The notes under the pieces were generated by a model. The model did not search any database. It had not been told where the DNA came from and was given only the letters and a program-made list of their open reading frames with translations. A program made the position numbers and the translations under genes. Positions 8,706-18,313 of a stretch of 64,000 bases of DNA are shown here, piece by piece. Source of the DNA: Symsagittifera roscoffensis (taxonomy: Eukaryota > Xenacoelomorpha > Acoela > Convolutidae); NCBI RefSeq assembly GCF_963678635.1, contig NC_087065.1, forward strand, positions 41,105,430 to 41,169,429, read 5' to 3'. Each line of letters starts with the position of its first letter. Positions within the stretch are counted from its first letter, which is position 1.

Positions 8706-11700
8706 ATGAAACGGAATTTGCCGGAGAGCAGCTCTCCTGGCAATACAAGAAATAACGATCAGAGAATCCTCATGGAATCACCTCGGAGGAGAAGAATAGA
8801 GGCCTCAGCCAGAGTACCTTTCTTGGGAACGCTACCCGAAGAAGAATGGGAAGTACATCACCGAGACCACGAGAGTAGGACGGGATGTAAGCTGGACAGA
8901 GTGGCGTTCATGGAAGAAGTCTGGACTGTGATTCAGAGCTATGGGACCCAGTCCATTCTCAAAACAGGTCTCAATCAACCCTTGATGAGAGAAGTACTTG
9001 ACAAGCTTGATGAGTGTGAAGGGAGACTGAGTGAGTTATTGATCGATTCAGCCACTGATGAGAGTGAAGCGAATTCTCCCATCAAGATGACACCGCAGGA
9101 CAATGAAGGAGAGGTGGTGTACCTGTCAAGGACCAGGAGAGGAACGATGCGATCGAAAATGGTGATTGATAAAATCAATGCGATGAAAATGAAGTTAGGC
9201 AGCAGAGTGATGCCGAGGAGGATTGGAAAGACGAAAGTGGATTCGGAAATATCGATGAAAGCTGGTAACTCAGCGAAAAGAAAACGAGTCGAGGAAGTCA
9301 TGGATTTGGGGCAAGGTGATTATCAATTGTCTGGCACAGATAGAATATTAACTGATATAGCGATGGTGCCACCCATTCTCATGGCGGGGATAAAGTCAAC
9401 CGGTTATAAATCCAAAAGGAGTGACCGCACTCTGACTGGAGCAACTTTAGAAATGGAAATACTCAGTCAATGTGGAGAGAGTAAAATGAGGGACTTCAAA
9501 CCATCTCCCATGAATCATGGAAAAGGGAGTGTTGCAGGACAACTGACACCAGTGGAATACAACCGACTAACAGTGTCGGAGACAGTGTCGATAGAGGAAC
9601 CCACCGGTGGATACATGGAGATGTTGGAATACCGGAACTCGGCTAGAGGGTATGTAGTGGCCCTGGAAGACGAAAAAGCCATGGAGGGTTATCTGGAAAT
9701 GATGTTGCAAGGCACCACCCTCAAGCAGAAGGCGTATGGAACTTTGGCGTCGTCTGACGTAGAGGCGGAGACGATCGAGCAGTTAGTGAGCCTTCCATGG
9801 AAAGCAGTAGTATTGAGGTATTTCGAAGAAGAAATGAGGACTACGCCAAGAGTCTGGTGCATGATGGGACTGACTCGCGAAGAATATGATTCGGAAGAAA
9901 GGAAGAGATCAAAGGAGGAAAAAGTTTTCCTTATGACGAATCTGAGGGATCTGATAGTCCAGGAGGGAGCAGCAGTAGCGTGTGCAAAGCGGAGAGACGC
10001 TCTCTGTTTCATTCGATTCCTGATAGAGCAGATCTCAGTACCTGCATTAAGCACTTGTGTTAAAATGTTGAAGGAAGGCGATGAGCGAACGAAAGCCATG
10101 TTCTTACTAGCAATGCTGGATATGCAGCAAAGTAAACCGATGAGGGTGAACATGAAAGAACCTGAAGAATTGGAACCCATGAAAAAGATAGACGAGATCA
10201 GGAGATTCTCAAACAAGGAGTTGAGGCTCACTAAAGAATCTATGGGAGCATTGCCGAAATCCAGTGAATACTGTGGACCGATCAAGAAGAAGTCATATAG
10301 CTATGTATCCGGGATCATAGGGATAGCGTACAATCCTTTCCTGAGTGAAGACATACGCGATTGCTTCTTTGATTATGAGCAGGCGGTGTTACTAAGATTC
10401 TGGACGTCCAGGATTGTAACGATTAAAAGCGTCAACAATTCACAGGCCAAATTGGGACTGGTCTTGGAAGAAGAGGTGACTGCACCTTCAGTACCAAAAT
10501 CCGACAAGAGAGTGGAATTTGGGTTGGGATTCTCAGATGAATTACTGAGAACGAGCTTGATGGCAGTGTGGGAATTGATGAAACCATCGTGGTGTCCTAG
10601 TCCCAACGCTGACTCAATATTACGGGCGACACAGGACATACAGAGGGAACTGAATGCGGACTGTAACCTGTGTGACCTCAACATCATATATAATGTGATG
10701 ATAACAGCCTCTAAGAGCAACGGAGAAGATAGAGTGGAGTTGCCTGGCTGGGGACCAGAAGACTGGGTCAAACCTGGTAGCTGTCTGGCGGAAGTCTGTG
10801 GACTAGAGGGTCACGTTTGTGGAAGTCTAGACTGTGTGAAAACCCTGGAGAAACAACACAAGCAGTTGACGGTATTGTTTGGAAATGTAGTGATGAAAGC
10901 AAGAACGGAAACGGAACTGATAGCAGATTGCCATGGAGGAACCGATGTGAATCTAGTGACAGCACTAGGATTCTACAGCATGTTTGGTTCTTTGGAGTCA
11001 CTATTGAATCTAGAACAGAAACATGAGATGGTCACAGCCATCAGCGTAGAAGTATTCCCAGGAGTTCTGCAGACTGAGCAGAAGTATATAGGAAAATGGA
11101 GGGAAGCAATCGAAACGGAGATGAACATCAGACACAGCGAAACTTATTGTAGACCATCAGGAGCACGATATTTGGTGGGTTCAACATTGGCTCCAATGTG
11201 CAAGAGCAGATACCCTGTACATTTCGTGGCTGTGGACGTGAAGAGTACAAGAACGATCGTGGATCAAGCTTTCTCAGTGCCAAAGTGCGTGAGATTGGCG
11301 AGAATGTCTGAAAAGTCTTACGAGTTACTATGTAAGATGTTCTCAGCAGTTCCAGAGAGAACCAAAGAGGAGTTGGAGTCAATACTAGGAAAGAAGTTCA
11401 TGGGATATGTGAGCGGGAACTTCAGTGACTTTGAAAAACAGAAACAGAGAGGATCAACTGTCACAGATTACAATGCAGTAGATGAGAATGATGAAATCCA
11501 CCGAGTGATGATGGAAGTAGAACCATTGCTGGAAGCTTCGGGAAAACGGAATTGGAGGAGCATCATGTTGACACATGACGAGTTTCCTTGCCACTGCTTG
11601 CTGCAGACCTGGTGGTATCCCAAGCGTAGTAATCTGGTGTTGATCTGGGACTCTGGAGAGCTGCTCTCCATGGGTTTACCAGATTCATCACAGCCCATAA

Positions 11701-12335
11701 CAATAGTGATAGTGGGAGTTATGATGGCGATACGATGGCTGGAAGCTCTTGTGAGAGAAAATAATAGACAGGAGGCACCGACGAGAGAACAATTGCAGAA
11801 ATTAGATTGTCTAAAAGATTTAGATCTTTTTGAGACAATGTGCAAAGTTCTAAACATTCCGATGGAAGTGAAGAAGATATGGGCAAGAAAACGATTGATG
11901 CCATGGTTCAGAGCTAACATGACTGCATGGTTGTACGAGTATGCGAAAAAGCATATGTCGAAGCATGGCAGAGTATACAGTGAATATCAACTGGACATTG
12001 GGGCAGGAGCTTTCAAGCGAGCTTTCGTGACCCATCGGAATGCAGTGACCACCGCTGTGAAAAGAATTTCCAGGACGAGCGAGCGTAGTGGAAATGAGAA
12101 GGCAGAGATGCTGAAAGAAGATTTGGAGAGAAACGTGACGTTGTGTCTCCACAACAGCTTCTGTAGAAACAGAGAATCAAACGTGGATCCCCTACCTTGC
12201 TGTAAACAGAGGGTGGAAGAGCAGAAGTGTTGGAGGACGGCTTCCAACAGCGTCAGGATAGTCAATGACGTGCTACAAGACACGGAAACCGAGAGTGCGG
12301 AGTCAGTGTCACAGGAGGAGGAAATGGAGCATTGA
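8706..12335 (+). CDS. Element 1 ORF3: 1209-aa protein of unknown function
   Basis: The ATG at 8706 lies 4 nt after the stop of ORF2 (8699-8701), so I prefer it; the same frame is open upstream to an ATG at 8484, which would overlap ORF2 by 218 nt. I do not recognise a family. The N-terminal third is basic and hydrophilic. The middle is a globular-looking region with scattered Cys and His (CLAEVCGLEGHVCGSLDC, DCHGGTDVN, YCRPSGARYLVG). The last 100 residues contain a basic stretch and a cysteine cluster (CLHNSFC, LPCCKQRVEEQKC) that could bind metal. There is no signal peptide or transmembrane segment, so it is not an obvious envelope protein. The uninterrupted length and codon use like ORF2 argue that it is a real product of the same element, perhaps translated by termination-reinitiation. 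Confidence 0.75.
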   Translation: MKRNLPESSSPGNTRNNDQRILMESPRRRRIEASARVPFLGTLPEEEWEVHHRDHESRTGCKLDRVAFMEEVWTVIQSYGTQSILKTGLNQPLMREVLDKLDECEGRLSELLIDSATDESEANSPIKMTPQDNEGEVVYLSRTRRGTMRSKMVIDKINAMKMKLGSRVMPRRIGKTKVDSEISMKAGNSAKRKRVEEVMDLGQGDYQLSGTDRILTDIAMVPPILMAGIKSTGYKSKRSDRTLTGATLEMEILSQCGESKMRDFKPSPMNHGKGSVAGQLTPVEYNRLTVSETVSIEEPTGGYMEMLEYRNSARGYVVALEDEKAMEGYLEMMLQGTTLKQKAYGTLASSDVEAETIEQLVSLPWKAVVLRYFEEEMRTTPRVWCMMGLTREEYDSEERKRSKEEKVFLMTNLRDLIVQEGAAVACAKRRDALCFIRFLIEQISVPALSTCVKMLKEGDERTKAMFLLAMLDMQQSKPMRVNMKEPEELEPMKKIDEIRRFSNKELRLTKESMGALPKSSEYCGPIKKKSYSYVSGIIGIAYNPFLSEDIRDCFFDYEQAVLLRFWTSRIVTIKSVNNSQAKLGLVLEEEVTAPSVPKSDKRVEFGLGFSDELLRTSLMAVWELMKPSWCPSPNADSILRATQDIQRELNADCNLCDLNIIYNVMITASKSNGEDRVELPGWGPEDWVKPGSCLAEVCGLEGHVCGSLDCVKTLEKQHKQLTVLFGNVVMKARTETELIADCHGGTDVNLVTALGFYSMFGSLESLLNLEQKHEMVTAISVEVFPGVLQTEQKYIGKWREAIETEMNIRHSETYCRPSGARYLVGSTLAPMCKSRYPVHFVAVDVKSTRTIVDQAFSVPKCVRLARMSEKSYELLCKMFSAVPERTKEELESILGKKFMGYVSGNFSDFEKQKQRGSTVTDYNAVDENDEIHRVMMEVEPLLEASGKRNWRSIMLTHDEFPCHCLLQTWWYPKRSNLVLIWDSGELLSMGLPDSSQPITIVIVGVMMAIRWLEALVRENNRQEAPTREQLQKLDCLKDLDLFETMCKVLNIPMEVKKIWARKRLMPWFRANMTAWLYEYAKKHMSKHGRVYSEYQLDIGAGAFKRAFVTHRNAVTTAVKRISRTSERSGNEKAEMLKEDLERNVTLCLHNSFCRNRESNVDPLPCCKQRVEEQKCWRTASNSVRIVNDVLQDTETESAESVSQEEEMEH

Positions 12336-12741
12336 CGAATGGTCGAGAAAACAAGAGGCAGCAAGAAAGAAAATTAGAAGAATTTAGAAGTTTTAGAACT
12401 TCTAAACGACGAAAAAAGAAGAGAACAAAGGGATGATGAAGAAAGTTAAAACTCAGAATTGTTTTATGTGTGTGAAAAACTCAAGTGAGAAACCAAGCAA
12501 TCAAGTTGTAATTGAAAACTGAAACATTTAAGTTGAGTTTGGAAATTGTTGCATTTATAAATTTGCATTTTGGTTTTAGTTGAAGTGGCTTTAGAGACAC
12601 TCACTTATTATTTATTTAGAAAGGCTTGAGGGAAGAGTATATTTAAATATTCCAGCCTGCATCATTGTTTTTAATCACTTAGGAAGACTGATAACTTTGT
12701 GGTGACATGAAAAACTTGAGTAACTTCTTGAGGAGGGAGGT
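12336..12741 (+). other. 3' untranslated part of element 1 ending in a candidate polypurine tract
   Basis: There is no ORF of note. It ends with an uninterrupted purine run (AGGAGGGAGG, 12731-12740) directly before TTG and TG, the layout expected for plus-strand priming at a 3' LTR. Just after ORF3 lies a short repeated AAGAATTTAGAAG / TAGAACTTCTAAA motif (about 12370-12406). Confidence 0.45.
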
Positions 12742-12853
12742 TGTTGCATTGTTCTTTCTAACCACGAGGTCTCTTGGTTTTAATATTCAGGACAATGAAC
12801 AAGCAAGATTTCCGAAGGGAAGGAGCATAGTAGGATAATTTTAGCTTGTTGGT

Positions 12854-12884
12854 TGGCAGGACTGTCCTGCAAGCCAACACCTTT
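12854..12884 (+). repeat. Inverted repeat in the putative U3
   Basis: GGTTGG, CAGGAC, T, GTCCTG and CCAAC form a nearly perfect inverted repeat of about 30 bp. It could be a protein-binding palindrome in the LTR; no function is visible. Confidence 0.4.
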
Positions 12885-13365
12885 TAAATCTAGGAGAAAA
12901 AGTTTCAATCGGGATATAGACACTGGAAGTCAGAAAATATGTTTTATCTTAAGTCATATCCTCAATGTGCAGATTAATGAAAGAATTTGAAGGCTATAGT
13001 GATGTAGTATGATGCCATTTATATTCTGCAGTGAGTCGATGTGACGTAGGTAAAGGTAATTTCGTGCATTTTGTAAATTCTGTTCGATGACACTGTAACC
13101 ATTTAGAACATTGCGCGATTCAATGAGGACATTGACCGGACTGTCCGGGGAGTATGTGACATTCGACCAGAATGGCCAAAATGCAGTCTCTGCAGAATTC
13201 AGGATTTTAGCAGTGAACCTTCCGGATTGGCGATTTAGAACGGATAAGGACGTTATTTGAATGATTGGCCAAACGGTGAAGGCTAGAAGATTCTGGAATT
13301 CTAAATTTTAAATTTTCGAAGTGATGACGTAACATTTCTGAGAAATGTTAAAACGGCCATTTTGG

Positions 13366-13375
13366 CTTAAATAGC
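13366..13375 (+). promoter_or_regulatory. TATA-like box of the putative element 1 LTR
   Basis: CTTAAATAGC lies about 100 nt before the first strong hairpin and after an AT-rich tract containing GTGATGACGTAAC, a CRE-like TGACGTAA. The position suits an LTR promoter. It is inferred from motif and context only. Confidence 0.3.
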
Positions 13376-13473
13376 AGAAAGAAACAGAACAACTTTATCT
13401 GCGATTACGAACAGTACGAAAATCGAGACTAAAAAACAACAACGAACTACCGAACAGCAGAGGACGTTCCGAG

Positions 13474-13600
13474 TTGCAACTATTGTGCTGTTACAATAGT
13501 TGCAAGGCCGTTGCGAACAACGGTGAAGGGTAAAAACCAGCCCTCCGAGTTAGCGTGAACCTGAGGTTAAGGAGCTTGATTCGCCGGATTCAAGAATCCG
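13474..13600 (+). other. Three consecutive RNA hairpins in the element 1 leader
   Basis: TTGCAACTATTG and CAATAGTTGCAA (13474-13485, 13494-13505) form a perfect 12-bp stem with an 8-nt loop. CCGTTG/CAACGG (13507-13522) forms a 6-bp stem with loop CGAA. CCGGATTC/GAATCCGG (13583-13600) forms an 8-bp stem with a 2-nt gap. Three perfect stems within 130 nt, just downstream of a TATA-like box, suggest a structured 5' leader (R/U5), which could serve packaging, dimerisation or internal initiation. Confidence 0.5.
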
Positions 13601-14082
13601 GAAGGGTCTCGGGACGGGAACTTTTATGAACTTGTATTGAATTTTAGCATCCTGTCATGTCCTGACTTGAATTTAACTGATATTTTGATTAGTTTTGACA
13701 AGGATGAGGTGCTAGGAGTTGGGGGAAAGGGTTGATCCATCTTCGATGGAGATGATGATTTTTATCTACTGAACAAAAACAATAGTAATATGATAAGTAG
13801 TAGCCCTGTTTTTAGGAGTGACCTCGTGGTCTGGGGATACAGAGACCCAGCCATGAGCTCACTAATTTTGCATGTAATTCAGTTAATTTGAGCGTTCTGG
13901 TCGAAGCCGGAGAACAGTAACGTTTTTGTCAGCCTGATGTAAGAAAGACCACCGAAAAGTACTGGCTTGGTAGAGACGGTGAAAAACATGCAAAGCTCTG
14001 TTTAGACGCTAGCCAGTCGTCTTAAGACTTAGTTTTGTTATCCGTCGATCTGTATCTTCCGGGCGAATGTTACATAGTTCAA

Positions 14083-14310
14083 TCAGGAGTTCGCGCAAAT
14101 CCGTCCAAAGTTTCTCAACATTATCTTCACTGTTATTTTTTTTACTTCATCTCTCATTTGGTCGTAGTCTCCTTTAGCGAAGTTGTATCTAATCATGGTC
14201 TTACTAATTTTGCGGTGCGCGAGTAACTCCACTTCTATGAGAACGTGGTCGCTCTGTCCCAGAGGTGACAATTCGTTACAACTCGGAATGGTTTCTGACA
14301 ATTTCTAATC
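14083..14310 (-). pseudogene. LINE (CR1/Jockey-like) endonuclease-RT linker fragment
   Basis: The minus strand encodes ELSPLGQSDHVLIEVELL followed by RYNFAKGDYDQMRDEVKKI. The SDH block is the last conserved block of the APE-type LINE endonuclease, and the following (Y/F)xKGDYxxMR block is typical of the linker before the reverse transcriptase in CR1-like elements. The rest of the element is missing, so this is a short dead fragment. It marks the outer limit of element 1 on this side. Confidence 0.55.
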
Positions 14311-14379
14311 ACAATCTCAACCTGCTGTCGTTTTTCCGTTGTTGTTGTCACTGAGACTACTGTTGTTCTGATTTCGCAG

Positions 14380-14496
14380 GATCAGTTGGTGCGAAATAAT
14401 GAAAAGTTACGTGTCGTTCACGGCCAAATCGAATTTTTAAAAATTAACATGGATTTCCAAATTGACCCTTCCGAGTTCGTCAAAATGAACGATTAG
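14380..14496 (+). CDS. Possible orphan terminal exon, 38 codons
   Basis: A strong acceptor-like tract (TTTTTCCGTTG ... GATTTCGCAG, about 14330-14379) is followed by 38 open codons rich in helix formers (QLVRNNEKLR, GQIEFLKINM), then TAG at 14494 and AATAAA at 14543-14548. This has the layout of a last exon of a host gene whose upstream exons would lie beyond element 1. The phase is assumed and I do not recognise the protein. Confidence 0.25.
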   Translation, partial: DQLVRNNEKLRVVHGQIEFLKINMDFQIDPSEFVKMND

Positions 14497-14549
14497 GACC
14501 TCTAATTTATTAAAACTATCAATCTTCCCTGTCCGATGCATCAATAAAA

Positions 14550-15031
14550 CTTCGAATTCGAACTTGCATTTTGACACATTCTGGTCGAATGTCACATTCC
14601 CACTCAAGTGTCACTCTGGTCCATTCAATTGTTCTTCTTTACTTCTTCCTGAACTCTCGATTCCCTGTAAGGAACAAGACAGCTCTAGTCGTGTCGAACT
14701 ATTCCGGTAAATTTGCGAATAGCAATTTTACTCTCGTATTTTTCTAGCGACTTTCCCGCGATTCTAACTCCAATCTTCTGTGTAATTTTATTTTCATTTT
14801 CAGTTGTCGCGAGAAACTTGAGCATGACAGGCTCCATTCGAAATTTAAAAAAATTACTTTTGTCCCCAAAATCGAGATTAAACTTCTAATTCAAGGTCAA
14901 ACTTCCAAATATGACCGACTGGCACTAGCACTTTTAGCCAATGTAGTTTTTTGGTTTTAATATCTTACCACTGGATGGCTATGAGAAAGTTTTTCAAGTT
15001 TATGCATTCAGCAGTTCTATTTTTAGGCAAT
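14550..15031 (+). other. Upstream region of PIBF1
   Basis: No ORF is visible. The sequence TCAGCAGTTCTATTTTTAG just before GCAATATGG at 15027 has the form of a splice acceptor, so a 5' UTR intron or a spliced leader site may lie here. No convincing promoter is seen. Confidence 0.35.
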
Positions 15032-17275
15032 ATGGAAGGCGAGGAAGAACAGAGTTTCTTCGAAGGCTCATTGCCCCCAGAATTCAGTGAAACGCACGAT
15101 GGCACATCTGACTTCGAGCGCATGGAAAATGCCGTTCTTTCCTCCCCAGATGGTCGTCGGCGGGCTAATGAGAATGCCAATACTCAAAGAGGCGTCATTG
15201 GAGACACGCATGCACACTTTGACCAAGAAAAACAGCAATTATTGCACGATCTTCATTTGTGCAAGATGGAAATATCTAAAAAGGTGCTGCAGATGGATAA
15301 TATGAAAGCAGATCAGATGGCTTTAGTTGACGAAATGGAAGAGCGGCTGCAGGAGGCAGAACATCAGAGGCGTATCCTACAGACAAAACTTGATTCACAA
15401 CAGACTGTCCATTCATCTGCTCGGGATGAGATGAAAAAGAGACATGAATCCATGCGCTCAGATCTTCAAAAGATTTTGAAAAGGCAACACGATTTGGAGC
15501 TAATTAATGAAAAGTTACAAAGCCAGGCAGGCGACGTGCGCAGAGTTCTATCTTTTTCAAGCTCTCCGCAGATGCTGAGTCAAGACAAGTTTTACAAACT
15601 GAAAGCCATGCCGGAAGATTCCCTTTCAATTCGCGATTTCACGCTCCTAAAGATGCATTCACTAGTAGAGAAGTTCAAAGAGGAACAAGAATCTCTGCGA
15701 AAAGCTTTAAAAGAGGCAACAGACGAAGTAAATAATATGAAAAGTCAGTATGAAAGCATTGTAGATAAACTGACCAGTGAACATAAACAGCATGCGGAGA
15801 TGATCGTTCGATTCCAGAAATTGTCCGTTGAACTGAAAGATACTCAAAAGGAAATCAAAGAGGGAGACTACAGGATTAAAAATTTTGAGCAAGTGAGGTC
15901 GGAACGAGATTCATTAGGTTTGGAACTTGAGTCACAGCAAACAGAATTCAAAAATCTCCAGTTAGCCTACCGAGCTATCCAGCGAGAACGTGACGAGCTT
16001 GATAGCGATTTAACGGCCGCAAAGCAGACTATTAGCTTGCTTCAACGAGACAAAGAGTTTGTGGGAGTGCAGAATGTCGAACTAAGTGAGAAACTTGCAT
16101 CGGCAAACGAAAAGCTCAGTTATGCTCAGAACCACGCTGACAGCATGCAAAAAGCTAGAGAAGAAACATACGAGAAGTACGTATCTTCGAGACAAGAGGA
16201 TCGATTCACATTTGATGACCGGCTTAGACAAGAACTGGCAGAGATAAAAGCTCGTCATGATCATGATCTTCAAAATGTGAAAACTAGTTTGACTGATTTG
16301 CACGAAAGAGAAAGAAGGTCGCTGAAGGAAAGCAATGAAATGTTGATTGTAGAAAAGAACCGAGCTCTTAACGCTGAGCAAGAAGTGAAAGAAAAGAACG
16401 ATTTGCTATGGCAGGAATTGCAGAAAGTGAAAGCAGAGGCTGAAACTAGAGTTACAAAAATAGAAGGTGACGCCAAAGTCAAACTTTTCGAAGCTGATCG
16501 AACGGTGTTATCTTTGGAGGAGGCTTTGAAAAACTCAAGGAATTTGCATTTAGAGAATGAGAAAATTTCGAAAAAACTGAAAGTCGTTACTGCGGAGTAC
16601 GAACAACTCCAGACCCAATGTCAGCAAGAAATTCTTTCCTTGAAACACCAGTTAAAACTAAAAGAGAACGACGTAAATTTAAACCCAAAGAGAGATGCCG
16701 AGAGAATGAATCATCAAGAGAGCGAATCGAGGGACTTCATGCAAAAATTAGCTTCAAGATTTGACTCCGAGAAACTCAGTGATGATTATACGACTTACCA
16801 CAAAATAGCATCTCTTGAAAACGCAATTGCGAATCTGCAAAACGAAAATCGAGAGTTAAGAAATGAAGTTCAAGCTAAGACAGTTGAGCTAGAAGCTATG
16901 AGAACTTTAATTGATGGAAACTCAAACCAGCCTTTCCAATTGCTAATGTCAAAAATCAAGCTGAAGGAAGTTCAGTGCAACAAAAAAGACAGAACAATTT
17001 CTCTTTTGGAACAAGATAATTCTGATCTACGAAATAAAATGACACAACTTCAATTCGATGTCGAAAAGCTATTGAATAACAGAAAAGAAATTCTGATGAT
17101 CAAAGGAAATTTACGAAGAATTCTCACCGAAGAGAAGGTTCTAGAATCAGCAGATGTGAGTCGCAATGATACTCTAGAGCAAAGCAAGGAAGAGCCTTTG
17201 CTGATTGTGCCAAACAAAGGCAAACGGGGTTCAAATTGGGAGAAACGATTACAGAAGAAAAATGCCATTGAGTAA
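15032..17275 (+). CDS. PIBF1: PIBF1 / CEP90 centriolar satellite coiled-coil protein (747 aa, single exon)
   Basis: Start at the ATG at 15032 (MEGEEEQSFFEG); the frame is open upstream to a TTG at 14951, but that part lies across an acceptor-like sequence. The product is almost entirely coiled coil after residue about 60. Blocks match the vertebrate protein in the same order: AGDVRRVL, YKLKAMPEDSLSIRDF (about 188-203), KEGDYR, RSERDSLGLELE, LLQRDKEFVGVQNVELS, KAREETYEKYVSSR (about 373-386), NQPFQLL (about 632) and a basic tail with NWEKRLQKK. Length (747 against roughly 757 in human) indicates a complete gene. The family acts at centriolar satellites and distal centrioles and is needed for ciliogenesis. 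No intron interrupts 2.2 kb of coding sequence. AATAAA lies 90 nt after the stop. The assignment is firm. Confidence 0.92.
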   Translation: MEGEEEQSFFEGSLPPEFSETHDGTSDFERMENAVLSSPDGRRRANENANTQRGVIGDTHAHFDQEKQQLLHDLHLCKMEISKKVLQMDNMKADQMALVDEMEERLQEAEHQRRILQTKLDSQQTVHSSARDEMKKRHESMRSDLQKILKRQHDLELINEKLQSQAGDVRRVLSFSSSPQMLSQDKFYKLKAMPEDSLSIRDFTLLKMHSLVEKFKEEQESLRKALKEATDEVNNMKSQYESIVDKLTSEHKQHAEMIVRFQKLSVELKDTQKEIKEGDYRIKNFEQVRSERDSLGLELESQQTEFKNLQLAYRAIQRERDELDSDLTAAKQTISLLQRDKEFVGVQNVELSEKLASANEKLSYAQNHADSMQKAREETYEKYVSSRQEDRFTFDDRLRQELAEIKARHDHDLQNVKTSLTDLHERERRSLKESNEMLIVEKNRALNAEQEVKEKNDLLWQELQKVKAEAETRVTKIEGDAKVKLFEADRTVLSLEEALKNSRNLHLENEKISKKLKVVTAEYEQLQTQCQQEILSLKHQLKLKENDVNLNPKRDAERMNHQESESRDFMQKLASRFDSEKLSDDYTTYHKIASLENAIANLQNENRELRNEVQAKTVELEAMRTLIDGNSNQPFQLLMSKIKLKEVQCNKKDRTISLLEQDNSDLRNKMTQLQFDVEKLLNNRKEILMIKGNLRRILTEEKVLESADVSRNDTLEQSKEEPLLIVPNKGKRGSNWEKRLQKKNAIE

Positions 17276-17364
17276 TAAGTAATCAGATTTTGTAAATTTG
17301 TACAGATGTCCCATGTAAATATCATTTCGTTTTCTTGCTATTTACGTTGTTAACTATCAATCAT

Positions 17365-17370
17365 AATAAA
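17365..17370 (+). terminator. PIBF1 polyadenylation signal
   Basis: AATAAA lies 90 nt downstream of the PIBF1 stop, followed by the T/G-rich sequence TTTGTTTTTTGG. Signal, distance and downstream element fit a poly(A) site. Confidence 0.6.
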
Positions 17371-18313
17371 AATTTGTTTTTTGGTTTGCTCCTTAGTAAT
17401 AACGTTAGCTATGTAAAGAGTAATATTTTCTGATTCCAGACTTTATTAGATCAAAAATTTTTGCCATGTTACGTGCAATGTTTCTGTTCAGCTTGACATT
17501 GTATTAGCACATTGCAACAAACTAGACTTTTGCGCTGAAGTGGCGTTGATTGGTACTCATTGCTTGCGGCTCAGGCAATATTACCCAGCCAGAAAAATAA
17601 CAGAATATAACAAACCTTATCCATTGTGTACAACAGTGATTTCCCGCAAATCACTTCGTATATTGATGCTCTCCCTCTGGATGAAGCGCCTCAACCCTTA
17701 AGGGAAAAGGGAGCGCCCCCATCTAATGTCTTTTCAAGAATGTGTAAAGGAAAATAAATAAATATTGTTGCGGTTCTTAAAGCATCAGGAGCACCGTTGT
17801 GTATGGTAGTCGATTTGAATGCTCGAGGCTTGTGGTTCGGTTCCCGCAAAGGGTATTTATTTAAAGTACTTCTTGCTGTTTTGGTTCTACCTTTTTTATG
17901 TTTTCAAACCTACTTCGAATCTTGCCAGGACCTGTCTCTTTTTGCAAACTTGAAAAAATTGTTTTTGTTTGTCTGCTTAGTTGCCACAGCGCAGAATTTA
18001 GATTGTGATTAAAGCAACTTTCACTCGAGTATAAGGTCTTGATGATTTGCTCTTATTTGTAAGTTTATCAATTCAAAGTCAAAATAATTTAATTTGATTT
18101 GTAAGCTTAACTAGTTCTGTGTAAAATTACCAGTTCTTTGGATGATTATGTATAATTTCTTTGACTTAATGTAATATTTTGAGTGCTTTTTTTGCTTAAA
18201 AGAATTGTAAAAGCGAAATGGCTTTGGCTTAATTGCCCAATTTGTGTTGTTTGAAAATTTTTCTGTCATCATGTTTTTCACAATTTTATAGCCCGAAATG
18301 TTTCATGTGAGAA
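17371..18313. other. Intergenic, no gene seen
   Basis: AT-rich sequence with only short, low-quality ORFs (longest + strand 71 codons at 17797). A G/C-rich patch with a small inverted repeat lies near 17690-17725. No feature is supported. Confidence 0.5.

Larger units (their letters stand above)
1..14030 (+). mobile_element. Giant gypsy-like LTR retroelement, left end outside the window
   Basis: Three long ORFs lie head to tail: the integrase end of Pol (2-3055), a 1749-aa ORF (3452-8701) and a 1209-aa ORF (8706-12335). About 1.7 kb without ORFs follows, with a candidate polypurine tract and an LTR-like promoter and leader. Gag, protease, RT and the 5' LTR would lie left of base 1 and are not visible, so the family call rests on the integrase (HHCC, D-D-35-E, GPF-like C-terminal region). 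The coding part is by eye clearly richer in G and C than the surrounding AT-rich DNA. The ORFs are long and free of stops, so the copy looks recent. The right boundary is not defined; it must lie before about 14083, where an unrelated LINE fragment begins. Confidence 0.8.
12742..14030 (+). repeat. Probable 3' LTR / leader region of element 1
   Basis: It begins TGTTGC right after the purine tract and has no ORF. It contains a TATA-like CTTAAATAGC near 13366-13375, followed by structured sequence (hairpins at 13474-13505, 13507-13522 and 13583-13600). That order (U3, TATA, structured R/U5) fits an LTR. The 5' LTR is outside the window, so the repeat cannot be confirmed and the right end is a guess; CA dinucleotides near 13992 and 14013 are candidates. 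A 10-bp ACCACGAGGT near 12760 recurs inverted near 13824. Confidence 0.4.

Noticed and set aside
14951-15031. Upstream extension of PIBF1 from TTG
   Set aside because: No ATG, the extra 27 residues are not PIBF1-like, and an acceptor-like TTTTTAG lies between; the ATG at 15032 fits family length.
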